A stretch of 64,000 nt of DNA from Zobellella iuensis (GTDB taxonomy: Bacteria > Pseudomonadota > Gammaproteobacteria > Enterobacterales > Aeromonadaceae): the NCBI RefSeq assembly GCF_016746085.1, contig NZ_JAERTZ010000015.1:56241-120240 (forward strand), written 5' to 3'. The position numbers and the translations under genes were made by a program. Shown in pieces: positions 17,130-27,219 of the stretch. The notes under the pieces are model-generated. The model did not search any database and was not told the DNA's origin. It saw nothing but the letters and a program-made list of their open reading frames with translations. Within the stretch, counting starts at the first letter, position 1. Every line of letters begins with the position of its first letter.

Positions 17130-18989
17130 TTATGCCCTGTTGAAACGCAGGTTGAAAGTGGTGCCCCGGTCGGGGGTGGAGCTCAGGCGAATTTGGCCGC
17201 CCAGGTCCTGCATGATGTTGTAGCTGATGGCCAGGCCCAGCCCCAGGCCCTTGCCCGGGGCCTTGGTGGTGTAGTAGGGGTCGAAGATCTGCTCCATCTG
17301 CTCGGGGGGAATGCCGCAGCCGTTGTCCTCCAGGCTGAGCTGTACCTGGTCCCGGTACTGCCGCCAGTGGATGCGCACCTCGGGAGACGGCCGCCCCTCC
17401 AGCGCGTCCAGGGCATTGCCGAGCAGGTTGACCAGCACCTGCTCCAGGCGGATGGCCTCGGCCTGCACCAGGGTGTCGGCATCCCCTGCGATGCTCAGGG
17501 TCACCCCGTGCCACCTGGGTTGCAGCAGTTCTACCGCCGCTTCCACCACCGCCGCCAGGGCCACCGGCGACAGCCGGCTGTCGGCCTTGCGGGCGAAGCT
17601 GCGCAGGTGGCGGGTGATGGTGCCGGCCTTGTCCAGCAACTGGCGCAGCTTGCCCAGGCCCTGCTCGGCCTTGTCCGCTTCGTTGCGGGCCAGGTAGCGG
17701 CCCACCGAATGCAACTGGGTGCTCATGGCGTTGAGCGGCTGGTTGATCTCGTGGGTGATGGCCACGCTGAGCTGGCCCAGGGCGGCGAGCTTGCCGGCCT
17801 GGATCAGCTCTTCCTGGGTCAGGCGCAGCTGGCGCTCGGCATGGAGCCGGTCCTCGATTTCCCGGGCCAGGCGGTGGCGGGCCCGCTCCGCCCGCAGGGC
17901 GGTCAGCTGGAAGTGGCGCAGATCCCGGGCCATGCCGGCCACTTCATCCCGGCCGCGGATACGGATGGGGGTATCCAGCCGGCCGCTGGCGATGGCGCGC
18001 ATGTTGTGCTGCAGCCGGGCGATGCGCGCCAGCACGTTGCGGCTGACATAAAGCCAGGAGATGCCGGCCACCAGCACCAGGCTGAGCAGGGACAGCAGCA
18101 GGGTGGCATGGCTGGCCCGGGCCACGGTATGGGCCGACTGGGCGATGTCGGTATCCACCTGGCGGTTGGCGGCCTCGCTGTAGTGGGCTATCTGGATAGC
18201 GAGCTGGCGCACGTGGCGCTGGCTGTTGGCCACCAGGAACTGCTCCTGGTAGCGCAGATCCAGCTCTTCGTTCTTCAGCCGGAACAGCGGGCCGTCCCGG
18301 GACACCAGGCGCAATAGCAGCTCCAGTGACTGGCGTCCGGGCTCCGGCAGGGGGAGGCTCTGCCGGCCGAGCCGCTCGGCCATCTCTTCCAGTCGCAGGA
18401 AGGTGTAGTCCAGCTCGTTGAAACTGGTGTCGTTGGCGATTTTTTCCGCCAGGGCGGCCAGGTAGTTGATGGTTTGCAGCATGATGGCCAGTTCGGGCTC
18501 GGGAGACTGGGCCTGGCGCGCCTGCAGGACGTCGCTGACCTGGAGGTAAAGCGGGTACAGCAACTGGCGCCGCTGCTGGCTTTCCCAGGCCAGCTGTTCG
18601 CGGCGGATCACCGTGGTGTCGAGCAGTTCGACGCTGTTGCGGATCTGATCGGTGATCTCGACAAAGTAGCGGTTGTAGTCCGGCAGGTGGCGCATCCAGT
18701 CTTCCATGCCGTTCAGCGCCAGATCCAGGCCCTGGCGGGCCCGCTCCCGTTCGGCGCGGGACTCGGCGCTGACCAGCTGCGGTACCATGGTCACCACCTG
18801 CCGGCTCTGGTCGTTGAGGCGGGAGGCGGCGTAGAGCACCCCTATACTGGTTTCCCGCAGTTGCTGCAGCCGGGCCTCCAGTTCGCCGCTGCTGCGCCAG
18901 GAGAGTCCCGCCGCCAGCAGGGTGATGGCCGCCAGCAGCAGGAACGCCAGCAGCAGCCTGCCGCCGATGCCAAATCTGAATGGGTTCAC
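17130..18989 (-). CDS. Sensor histidine kinase of the organophosphate module (PgtB/TorS-like sensor)
   Basis: This 619-residue kinase has a first membrane helix at about residues 11-29, a large all-helical periplasmic domain (about 30-295) like the TorS/PgtB sensor, a second helix (about 296-314), HAMP, a coiled coil, HisKA with H413 in [12 protein letters not shown], and HATPase_c ([24 protein letters not shown]). The start is taken as GTG at 18989, which places a ribosome site (GGTGGAG) at the right distance; an in-frame extension upstream reads as non-signal sequence. The sensed ligand is unknown. TorS-type domains often sense through a separate periplasmic binding protein, so the PhnD-like protein is a candidate partner. 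Confidence 0.9.
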   Translation of the reverse strand: MNPFRFGIGGRLLLAFLLLAAITLLAAGLSWRSSGELEARLQQLRETSIGVLYAASRLNDQSRQVVTMVPQLVSAESRAERERARQGLDLALNGMEDWMRHLPDYNRYFVEITDQIRNSVELLDTTVIRREQLAWESQQRRQLLYPLYLQVSDVLQARQAQSPEPELAIMLQTINYLAALAEKIANDTSFNELDYTFLRLEEMAERLGRQSLPLPEPGRQSLELLLRLVSRDGPLFRLKNEELDLRYQEQFLVANSQRHVRQLAIQIAHYSEAANRQVDTDIAQSAHTVARASHATLLLSLLSLVLVAGISWLYVSRNVLARIARLQHNMRAIASGRLDTPIRIRGRDEVAGMARDLRHFQLTALRAERARHRLAREIEDRLHAERQLRLTQEELIQAGKLAALGQLSVAITHEINQPLNAMSTQLHSVGRYLARNEADKAEQGLGKLRQLLDKAGTITRHLRSFARKADSRLSPVALAAVVEAAVELLQPRWHGVTLSIAGDADTLVQAEAIRLEQVLVNLLGNALDALEGRPSPEVRIHWRQYRDQVQLSLEDNGCGIPPEQMEQIFDPYYTTKAPGKGLGLGLAISYNIMQDLGGQIRLSSTPDRGTTFNLRFNRA

Positions 18990-19104
18990 AGCTCCACCTG
19001 TCCCTGGAAAATGATTGTTCGATGTTGAATTATTGTTATAACGCCTGGGCGGCGGCCGGACCAATAGCGGGGCGGGCAAAGCGGGAGCCTGCTCACGCCA
19101 CCAT

Positions 19105-19130
19105 AAAAAAACCCCGCTGCGGGAGCGGGG
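19105..19130 (-). terminator. Rho-independent terminator of the TAXI/TRAP operon
   Basis: Read on the minus strand, CCCCGCT and AGCGGGG pair around a five-base loop and are followed by seven T residues. It lies 30 bases after the stop of the TAXI binding-protein gene. Confidence 0.88.
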
Positions 19131-19159
19131 CGGAAAAGGCTAACGGAGCCTGAAAAGGA

Positions 19160-20167
19160 TTATTGCTGGGTGCTGCTCAGGGTCTTGCCCTGCTCGGTCC
19201 AGAACTTCTTGGCGCCTTCGTGCAGCGGGGTGACCACGCCCAGCAGACCGTCTTCCAGCGTCATGGCCTCGGCGGCCTGGGACACGGAGTACATGAACTT
19301 GAGGCCATCTTCGGAGTAGATCTCTTTCAGGCTGTCGTACACCTTGTCTTCGGACAGGTGACGGCCGGCCACCCAGAGGGCGGAATCCTGGATGGTGACC
19401 ACGTCGTAGTCCACGCCCGGGTAGGTGCCGGAGGGGATGGTCACGGTGGCGTAGTAGGGATGGTCATTGAACAGGGTGCCCTTCTCGGCGGCGTCGTTCA
19501 CCTGCAGCAGCCGTACCTTGTTGCTGGAGGCGGCCTGGATCACCGAGGCGTTGGGGAAGCCGGCGAACACCCAGAGGGCGTCGATCTGGCGATCCCCCAG
19601 GGCGGAGGCGCCCTGGTTGTAGCCGATGTACTGGGGCGTGATCTTGTCCCACAGGCCCACGCCCTCGAAGAAGCGCTGGGCGGAGGCGGCGGCGCCGGAG
19701 CCGGCCGGACCCACGGCGACGCTCTTGCCGGCCAGCTGGGCCACGTCGGTGATGCCGGAGCCGTCCAGCACGATCAGGTGGGCCGGGGCGCCGTACAGGT
19801 AGGAAATGGCCTGGGCGTTGCGGTACTGGCGGGTGTCGTTGGTCAGCTTGCCCTGCAGGCCCAGGTAGATGTCGCCGGAGTAGACGATACCGAAGTCGGC
19901 GTCGCGGGAGTTGACCCGGCGCAGGTTTTCCACCGAGCCGGCGGACGCCATGTTGGACACTTCCACCCCTTCCATGGTGCGCGACAGCCGGGTGGCGATA
20001 CCGTTGGAGAAGTACTGGAAGGTACCGCCGTCGGGGCCGCCGGAGAAGGCCAGGCGCTCGGTCTGGGCCTGGGCCGTGGCGTTCATGCCGAAGGCCGCCA
20101 CGGCGGCGATGGTCAGGGAGGCCAGCGCCTTGGAAGGTTTGAACAGTTGCTTCAACATCATAGTCAT
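19160..20167 (-). CDS. TAXI-family TRAP transporter substrate-binding protein
   Basis: This 335-residue periplasmic protein has a signal peptide ending near AQAQT. Motifs of the TAXI family follow: FSGGPDGGTFQYFSNGIA, the region around VSNMASAGSVENLRRVNS, and LAGKSVAVGPAGSGAAASAQ. It delivers substrate (in known cases glutamate-like or other carboxylates) to a fused TRAP permease. Three in-frame ATG codons at 20167, 20161 and 20158 follow the ribosome site AGAGGAA; the second or third may be used because the first is very close. It is the last gene of the operon, followed by a clear terminator. Confidence 0.92.
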   Translation of the reverse strand: MTMMLKQLFKPSKALASLTIAAVAAFGMNATAQAQTERLAFSGGPDGGTFQYFSNGIATRLSRTMEGVEVSNMASAGSVENLRRVNSRDADFGIVYSGDIYLGLQGKLTNDTRQYRNAQAISYLYGAPAHLIVLDGSGITDVAQLAGKSVAVGPAGSGAAASAQRFFEGVGLWDKITPQYIGYNQGASALGDRQIDALWVFAGFPNASVIQAASSNKVRLLQVNDAAEKGTLFNDHPYYATVTIPSGTYPGVDYDVVTIQDSALWVAGRHLSEDKVYDSLKEIYSEDGLKFMYSVSQAAEAMTLEDGLLGVVTPLHEGAKKFWTEQGKTLSSTQQ

Positions 20168-20222
20168 TTCCTCTTTGTTATGGTTTCTCTCGGTCTTCCT
20201 TCGAGAAGGGGGGGCGGGCCTC

Positions 20223-20672
20223 TCAGCCGCGCTCGGGTACAGTTAATACGGGAATCATGGACTTGCGGATCAGCCGCTCGGTGGTGGAGCCGACCAGCAG
20301 CTTTTCCACCCCGCTGCGACCGTGGGTGCCCATCACGATAAGGTCGGCGCCGAGGGCCGAGGCCTGGACCAGGATCTCCTCGGCGGCCGGGCCTATCACC
20401 ACGTCCGTGGTCAGTTCGCCTTCGAAATCGCCGAAGAAGCGCTGGGCGAAGTCGTGCATGTCGGTCATCGCCTGGGTCTTGATCTCCCGGGCGAACTCTT
20501 CCATCAGGCCGCCGGGAATGCCGCGCCAGTGCCGGTCGTGCAGCTCGGTGATCACGTGCAGCAGGTGCAGGCGGGCACCGTGCAGCCGGGTCAGCTGCCT
20601 GGCCAGCTCGGCGGCGTGGGCCGAGCCTTCGGAGAAGTCGGTGGCGTAGACGATTAGCTTGATTTGGCTCAT
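20223..20672 (-). CDS. Universal stress protein (UspA family) embedded in the TRAP operon
   Basis: This 149-residue single Usp domain starts MSQIKLIVYATDFSEGS. The nucleotide-binding signature is intact near the C-terminus (GTHGRSGVEKLLVGSTTERL), so ATP binding is expected. The gene is 10 bases downstream of the TRAP permease gene and precedes the TAXI binding-protein gene. Usp proteins linked to TRAP transporters are known, for example TeaD with the TeaABC ectoine transporter, where it modulates transport. A similar regulatory role is inferred here from the position. Confidence 0.92.
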   Translation of the reverse strand: MSQIKLIVYATDFSEGSAHAAELARQLTRLHGARLHLLHVITELHDRHWRGIPGGLMEEFAREIKTQAMTDMHDFAQRFFGDFEGELTTDVVIGPAAEEILVQASALGADLIVMGTHGRSGVEKLLVGSTTERLIRKSMIPVLTVPERG

Positions 20673-20682
20673 GGTGACGTCC

Positions 20683-22890
20683 TTAGCTGGCGTTGGAATG
20701 GTTGACCTTGACCGCCGGGGCGGTGCTGCCTTCCCGCTGCAGCCACCACACCAGGGCGATCACCGCCAGACCGGCGAAATCGGAGATGAAGGTCGGCCAG
20801 TACAGCAGCAGGGTGCCCACGCCCAGCAGCAGCCATTCATGCAGCCTGGTCCTGCGGCGCAGGTAGCCCATGGCGAAGGCGCCGAAGGCGATGGTGCCCA
20901 GGGTGGCGGAAACGAAGGCGGTGATGATCTCCAGCAAGGTGCCGTCGAGCAGCATGGCGGGCACGTAGGCGAACAGCAGCGGCATCACGTACAGCATCTT
21001 GGCGAACTTGAACGAGGTCCAGCCGGTCTTCCAGGGATCCGAGCCGGCGATGGCGGCGCCCGCATAGGCGGCCACGCACACCGGTGGGGTGATGTTGGAG
21101 TCCTGGGACAGCCAGTAGACGATCATGTGGGCGGCGATGGCGGCCACGCCGAATTCGCCCAGGGCAGGCACCGCCAGCACGGCCACGATCAGGTAGGCGG
21201 CGGTCACCGGCACGCCCATGCCCAGCACCAGGGAGGCGATGGCCACCAGCACCAGGGCGAGGAACAGGCTGTCGCCGGCCATGGAGATGATGAGGTCGGA
21301 GAACTTGAGGCCCATGCCGGTGAGCGAGATGGTGCCGACGATGACGCCGATCACGCCGATGGTGGCGCCCACGATCAGGGTGTTGCGCGCCCCGACCTGG
21401 ATGGCATTCCAGATCTCCCTCGGCCCCATGCGGGTTTCCTTGTTGACCCAGCTCACCGCGATGCAGGACAGGGTGGCCCAGAAGGCGGAGTTGCCGGCGG
21501 AACGGCCGCTGAGCAGCAGCACAGTGATGATCACCAGGGGCAGGGCGTAGTACCAGCCGGCCTTGAACACCGTTTTCCAGTGCGGGATTTCCTCGCCCTG
21601 GATGCCCACCAGGCCGTGTTTCTTGGCCTCGAAGTGCACCATGCAGTACACCGCCAGGAAGTAGAGGAGGGCGGGCCCGATGGACAGTATCATGATGGTG
21701 GAGTAGGGGGTGCCGGTGAGCTCGGCCATCAGGAAGCCGCCCGCGCCCATGATGGGGGGCAGGAACATGCCGCCGATGGAGGCGGCGGGCTCGATGGCGC
21801 CAGCCACATGGGGCTTGAAGCCGGCCCGCTTCATCATGGGGATGGTGAAGGCGCCGGAGGACACGGTGTTGGCGATGGCGGAGCCGGACACCGAGCCGAA
21901 CAGGGCGGAGGAGATCACCGCCACCTTGGCCGGGCCGCCGGTGGAGCGGCCGGCCAGGGCCAGGGGCAGGTCGATGAAGAACTTGCCGGCGCCGGACTTC
22001 TGCAGGAAGGCGCCGAAGAAGATGAACAGGATCACGTAGGTGGCCAGTACGCTGGCCATGACCCCGAACACCCCGTTGGTGGTGAGGAACAGGGCGGTGG
22101 CCAGGCGCTCGAAGCGGAAGCCCCGGTGGGCGAACAGCTCCGGCAGGTAGGGCCCGAACAGGGCGAAGCAGATCATGCCCACCCCGATCAGGGTGATGGA
22201 CCAGCCCAGCACCCGGCGGCAGATCTCGAGCGACAGCAGCAGGCCGACGATGCTCACCAGCATGTCCACCTCGTTTTCGGCCCCGGCCCGGTAGTTGAGC
22301 GCCTCGAACTGGCTGATCCAGTAGATGACGGTGCCGGCCACCATCAGCGCCAGTATCACATCGCTGGCGGTGGGGCTGTTGTGGTTGCGCTTGCTCAGCC
22401 ACTGATCCAGCGGCAGCAGCACGGCGGCGAAGGGCAGCACCAGCCACAGGCTGTAGTGCAGCTTGCCCAGGTCCTGGGATAGGGCCGTGGCGAGGCCATC
22501 GTATTCCCAGGTTTCCCGGAACATCGAGATCTGCTGGTAGAAGGCGGTGGGCGAGTCGTAGATAAAGAAGCAACTGACCAGCACCGACAGCAAGGTGGCG
22601 CTGATCAGCGACAGACCGCCGTGGGCGGTGCGGCTGCCGGCGGGGTAGAGCAGGAACACCAGGACGAAGGTGATCAGTACGTACACGCCCAGGTGGTACT
22701 GGGTGCTGAGGGCGGCCACCCCGGCGCCGTAGAAATAGATGGCGACCATGGCGGCGGCCAGGGCGGCCACCAGCCAGGCCCAGGGCCCGGTGAGCTTGCG
22801 CTCGGTCTTGGCGTCTTTTTCCATCAGCTCCTCGAGCTTTTTACGCTCCTCGGGGCTGAGGCTGTCGAGCTGTTGTTCGGCGTTTGACAT
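20683..22890 (-). CDS. TRAP transporter fused permease (4TM + 12TM, TAXI type)
   Basis: This 735-residue membrane protein joins the small (DctQ-like) and large (DctM-like) TRAP subunits. After a hydrophilic N-terminus (about 40 residues, rich in Glu and Lys) come several helices. The DctM core has conserved blocks FFGAFLQKSGAGKFFIDLPL, GSVSGSAIANTVSSGAFTIP and AAIAAHMIVYWLSQDSNITP. The ribosome site AGAGGT precedes the ATG at 22890. It is the first gene of an operon with usp and the TAXI protein, and it has a sigma-54 promoter. The substrate is unknown. Confidence 0.93.
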   Translation of the reverse strand: MSNAEQQLDSLSPEERKKLEELMEKDAKTERKLTGPWAWLVAALAAAMVAIYFYGAGVAALSTQYHLGVYVLITFVLVFLLYPAGSRTAHGGLSLISATLLSVLVSCFFIYDSPTAFYQQISMFRETWEYDGLATALSQDLGKLHYSLWLVLPFAAVLLPLDQWLSKRNHNSPTASDVILALMVAGTVIYWISQFEALNYRAGAENEVDMLVSIVGLLLSLEICRRVLGWSITLIGVGMICFALFGPYLPELFAHRGFRFERLATALFLTTNGVFGVMASVLATYVILFIFFGAFLQKSGAGKFFIDLPLALAGRSTGGPAKVAVISSALFGSVSGSAIANTVSSGAFTIPMMKRAGFKPHVAGAIEPAASIGGMFLPPIMGAGGFLMAELTGTPYSTIMILSIGPALLYFLAVYCMVHFEAKKHGLVGIQGEEIPHWKTVFKAGWYYALPLVIITVLLLSGRSAGNSAFWATLSCIAVSWVNKETRMGPREIWNAIQVGARNTLIVGATIGVIGVIVGTISLTGMGLKFSDLIISMAGDSLFLALVLVAIASLVLGMGVPVTAAYLIVAVLAVPALGEFGVAAIAAHMIVYWLSQDSNITPPVCVAAYAGAAIAGSDPWKTGWTSFKFAKMLYVMPLLFAYVPAMLLDGTLLEIITAFVSATLGTIAFGAFAMGYLRRRTRLHEWLLLGVGTLLLYWPTFISDFAGLAVIALVWWLQREGSTAPAVKVNHSNAS

Positions 22891-23003
22891 GGTTTACCTC
22901 TGTTTTTGCTCCGGCCCTGGCGGACCGGTCGGCTTTCCCTGCCACTGTTCACTTTCTGTAACCGGAAGGTGATCAGGTTGGCGTTGCTGTTAACATGTGG
23001 TTT

Positions 23004-23018
23004 GCAAAAAAGAGACCA
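23004..23018 (-). promoter_or_regulatory. Sigma-54 (-24/-12) promoter of the TRAP operon
   Basis: The minus-strand sequence TGGTCTCTTTTTTGC has GG-N10-GC spacing and a perfect TTGC -12 half. The -24 half is TTGGTCT against TTGGCAC. Transcription would start near 22992, leaving a leader of about 100 bases. Confidence 0.72.
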
Positions 23019-23080
23019 ACTTTATGTGATTGCCCCGGGATGGTGCTCTGGTGTTACATTTCCACTACAAGGGGAGACAT

Positions 23081-23301
23081 GGTGGTTAACTTTCACCCTT
23101 TCGACCGGATGAAAATGGGTGGAAATCCGCCGTTTGTCGAATGATGGTGGATGGTTTTCCACCCATGGGCCCGATTGGGCATGATCAGGCCTGAGGATTG
23201 GCCCGAACAGCGGGCGATAAAGGGAACGAGGAAGGTAATCAGGCTAGTATTGTTTTGCCCGCAACGGCGGGGAGCGGAAATCCATGGGCGGATTTCCACC
23301 C
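23081..23301. promoter_or_regulatory. Cluster of GGTGGA/TCCACC activator elements upstream of TRAP operon
   Basis: A 15-bp element, GGGTGGAAATCCGCC at 23117-23131, recurs as its exact reverse complement at 23287-23301. Its core is an imperfect palindrome, GGYGGA-N2-TCCRCC. A wider-spaced version GGTGGA-N6-TCCACC lies at 23146-23163, and a degenerate one at 23081-23098. The nearest full element is 99 bp upstream of the -24 box. The adjacent regulator at 23378-24745 is the probable binder. The 487-base gap between the TRAP and regulator genes holds these sites and the promoter, and no gene. Confidence 0.65.
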
Positions 23302-23377
23302 ATGGAGCTGGCGCCAACCGAGAGGATACCGGAGATAGCAGGAAGGACGGAGGTGATGCTGCTCCAGTCTGTGCCGC

Positions 23378-24741
<1,364 letters not shown>

Positions 24742-24745
<4 letters not shown>

Positions 24746-26709
24746 CGGGGCTCCTGCTTGTGCTCTCGGGTCCGTTTCAGGGTCAGGGTGAAGAGGGCGC
24801 CGCCGCCGGGGTGGTTGCGCGCCTCCAGCCGGCCGTCCATGCTCTGGACGATACGGTGGGAGATGGACAGCCCCAGCCCCAGGCCGGCGGACTTGGTGGT
24901 GTAGAAGGGCTCGAAGATGTGCTCCAGGGTGTGCTCCGCCAGGCCGGGGCCCTGATCCCGCAGGGTCAGCTGCACTTCCTCGTCGGTGGCGCTCAGGCCC
25001 ACCTCGATGCGGGGTTCCGCCTGCCCGGCCATGGCCTGCAGGGCGTTGCTGATCAGGTTCACCAGCACCTGCTCCAGCCGGCCGATGTCGCCGCGCACCC
25101 AGACTCCGCCGAGATCGTCGGGCCAGTCGATGCGGGCGCCCTGCTGCTCCAGCTGGCCGCCCATGATCACCATGACCCCCTGGCGCAGGTGCTGCAGGTT
25201 GACGCTCTGCCTGAGATCGCCGTTCTGGCGGGCGAATTCCCGCAGCGGCTGCAAGATGGTGGCCATGCGCCCGGCCAGGCCGGCGATCTCTTCCAGGTTG
25301 GTGGTCACCGACCCGGCCTTGCCCCGCTCCAGCAGCTTGCGGGCGTTGTCCGCATAGTGGCAGATGGCGGTGAGCGGCTGGCTCAGCTCGTGGTTGATGC
25401 CGGCGGAAAGCTGGCCCAGCACCGCCAGCTTGGCGGTCTGGATCAGCTGGTTCTGGGTCTGGTGGTGCTGCTCCATTTCCTGCTGCAGCCGCCGGTTGGC
25501 TTCGGTCAGTTCGCGGGTGCGCTGTTCGACCCGCAATTCCAGGGCTTCGTGGGCCCGTTGCAACTCGGCCTCGTAGCGTTTCTTCAGCCGGTGCCGGGCC
25601 ACCAGGAACAGTGCCAGGGCGGCGACCACCAGGTAGAAGGTGAGCCCTATTGCCAGGGTACGGAAGACGCTGGTTTCCAGCGGGCGCAGGCTGGCCAGCA
25701 CCGCCACCCTCATGCCCGCTTCGGGCAGCAGCCGGCTGACCAGCAGGTAGTGGCCGGTCGGCTGCGGATCCAGGCCATCGGACCTGGGTGGTTGATCGAT
25801 CAGGGTGAGCAGCAGGTCACCCTGGGCGGTGGCTTCCCGCCGCACTATGTCGAGGGGCAGCAGCGGCGCCTGGCCGTAGCGCCGGCTGGCCCGGATGCGG
25901 GCGATATCCGTCTCGGACAGCAGGGCGGCCAGGGTCGGTGGCCGGTCTGCTGTCCGAGACGGCACCGGACGCGGGCTGTGGTTGCCGTACTGGCGACTGG
26001 CCAGCATGTGCTCGGAACCCGGCAACTGGCCCAGGGTGCGGAAGCGCCAGTGGGCGCGGGTGGAGATGAAGATGACCCCGTCCTCGTCCATCACCAGTAT
26101 GTCCAGCAGCGGATCGCTCCAGTCTTCCTCCACGTCTTCCAGGTCCACCTTGACCACTGTCACCCCGATGATCTCTTCGCCCTGCATCACCGGGTGGGAG
26201 AAGAAGTAACCCCGCACCCGGGAGACGTTGCCCAGGGCGAAATAGCGGCCGGGGCCACCTTCCATCGCCTGCTGAAAGTAGGGGCGGAAGCTGTAGTCGT
26301 TGCCGGTGAAGGGGCGGGGCTGGTCCCAGTTGCTGGCGGCCAGGGTGATGCCGTTGGTGGCGATGAGGTAGCTGTCGGTGGCGCCCATGGTGTCGTTGAC
26401 CCAGGCCAGGTAACGGTTGGCCTGGTCGGTTTTGTGCGGATTGCCCGGATCCTGCAGCAGGGCGATCAGCTGCTGCTGGCTGGCCAGCAGCCGGGGCAGG
26501 TCCTTGTGGCGGTCGAGCTGGTGCTGCAGGCTCAGGATATAGCGGTTGAGGTTGGCGTCGGCCTGCTCGCGGATCTGGGCCATGGCCTGCAGGCGGGCGG
26601 TGCCGTACAGCACGAAGGCGAGCAGGGCCATGCCCAGCAAGAGCAGCAGTAACAACAGGTTTCGCCTGCCGGTGCCGGCAGCGGAAAGGGCGGCATAGGT
26701 TCGTTTCAT
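24742..26709 (-). CDS. Sensor histidine kinase of the TRAP module (DctB-like)
   Basis: This 655-residue kinase has membrane helices at about residues 17-37 and 345-368. They enclose a periplasmic double-Cache domain of DctB type (YLIATNGITLAASNWD, YSFRPYFQQAMEG, GYFFSHPVMQG, ILVMDEDGVIFISTR). A coiled coil follows, then HisKA (QLSAGINHELSQPLTAI) and HATPase_c (LRDQGPGLAEHTLEHIFEPF; GLGLGLSISHRIV). DctB-type Cache domains sense C4-dicarboxylates and related organic acids. That suggests a carboxylate substrate for the TRAP system, by analogy only. Confidence 0.92.
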
Positions 26710-26819
26710 TCCCGGCCATTATGCGCCCATGGCGGGCGGATGGGAATCCGTCCCTTGCCCGGGCTTGAGTCGGAACCGGCATTGGGGCGACAATGGTCTT
26801 TTTCCCGGAAACCGCATCC

Positions 26820-27065
26820 ATGGCATTTCGCATCCGCTACCACTATCGCAAGCAACAGAAAGAAATCGGCTACGCCAACGACAAGCACCACAGCCTCTAC
26901 GACGCCATCGCCGCGGCCGAAGGGGTGGATCTGACCGAGTTCCGCCGCATGGAAACCCAGTTGGCCAACGTCAGCCGCAACGACCGCAAGACCCTGAAGG
27001 ATTTTCGTGAAGAGTATTTCAGAAAGCTGGGCTTCAGCCAGGTCACCATTTTCCGCGAGGAATAG
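26820..27065 (+). CDS. Small conserved protein, DUF2960-like
   Basis: This 81-residue protein begins MAFRIRYHYRKQQKEIGYAN. It contains the block KHHSLYDAIAAAEGVDLTEF and the C-terminal FREEYFRKLGFSQVTIF, which I recognise as the DUF2960 pattern of Vibrio and Shewanella relatives. It is soluble, with no signal or membrane segment. The ATG at 26820 is chosen over an upstream in-frame start that would add nine atypical residues. The function is unknown. It stands alone, divergent from the DctB-like gene. Confidence 0.75.
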   Translation: MAFRIRYHYRKQQKEIGYANDKHHSLYDAIAAAEGVDLTEFRRMETQLANVSRNDRKTLKDFREEYFRKLGFSQVTIFREE

Positions 27066-27219
27066 GCCCGCCAGCCTCGAGGGCACAACATCAAACAAAA
27101 CAAGCTGTTATTAAATAGCCTGAGGGAGTCCTGTTTTTGTGCCGGGACGGAAAGCGCATGGACAGTGCCGAATGGCTTTGCCATTATAGGCGGGGATAAA
27201 AACAGTTAACGGACTATCT

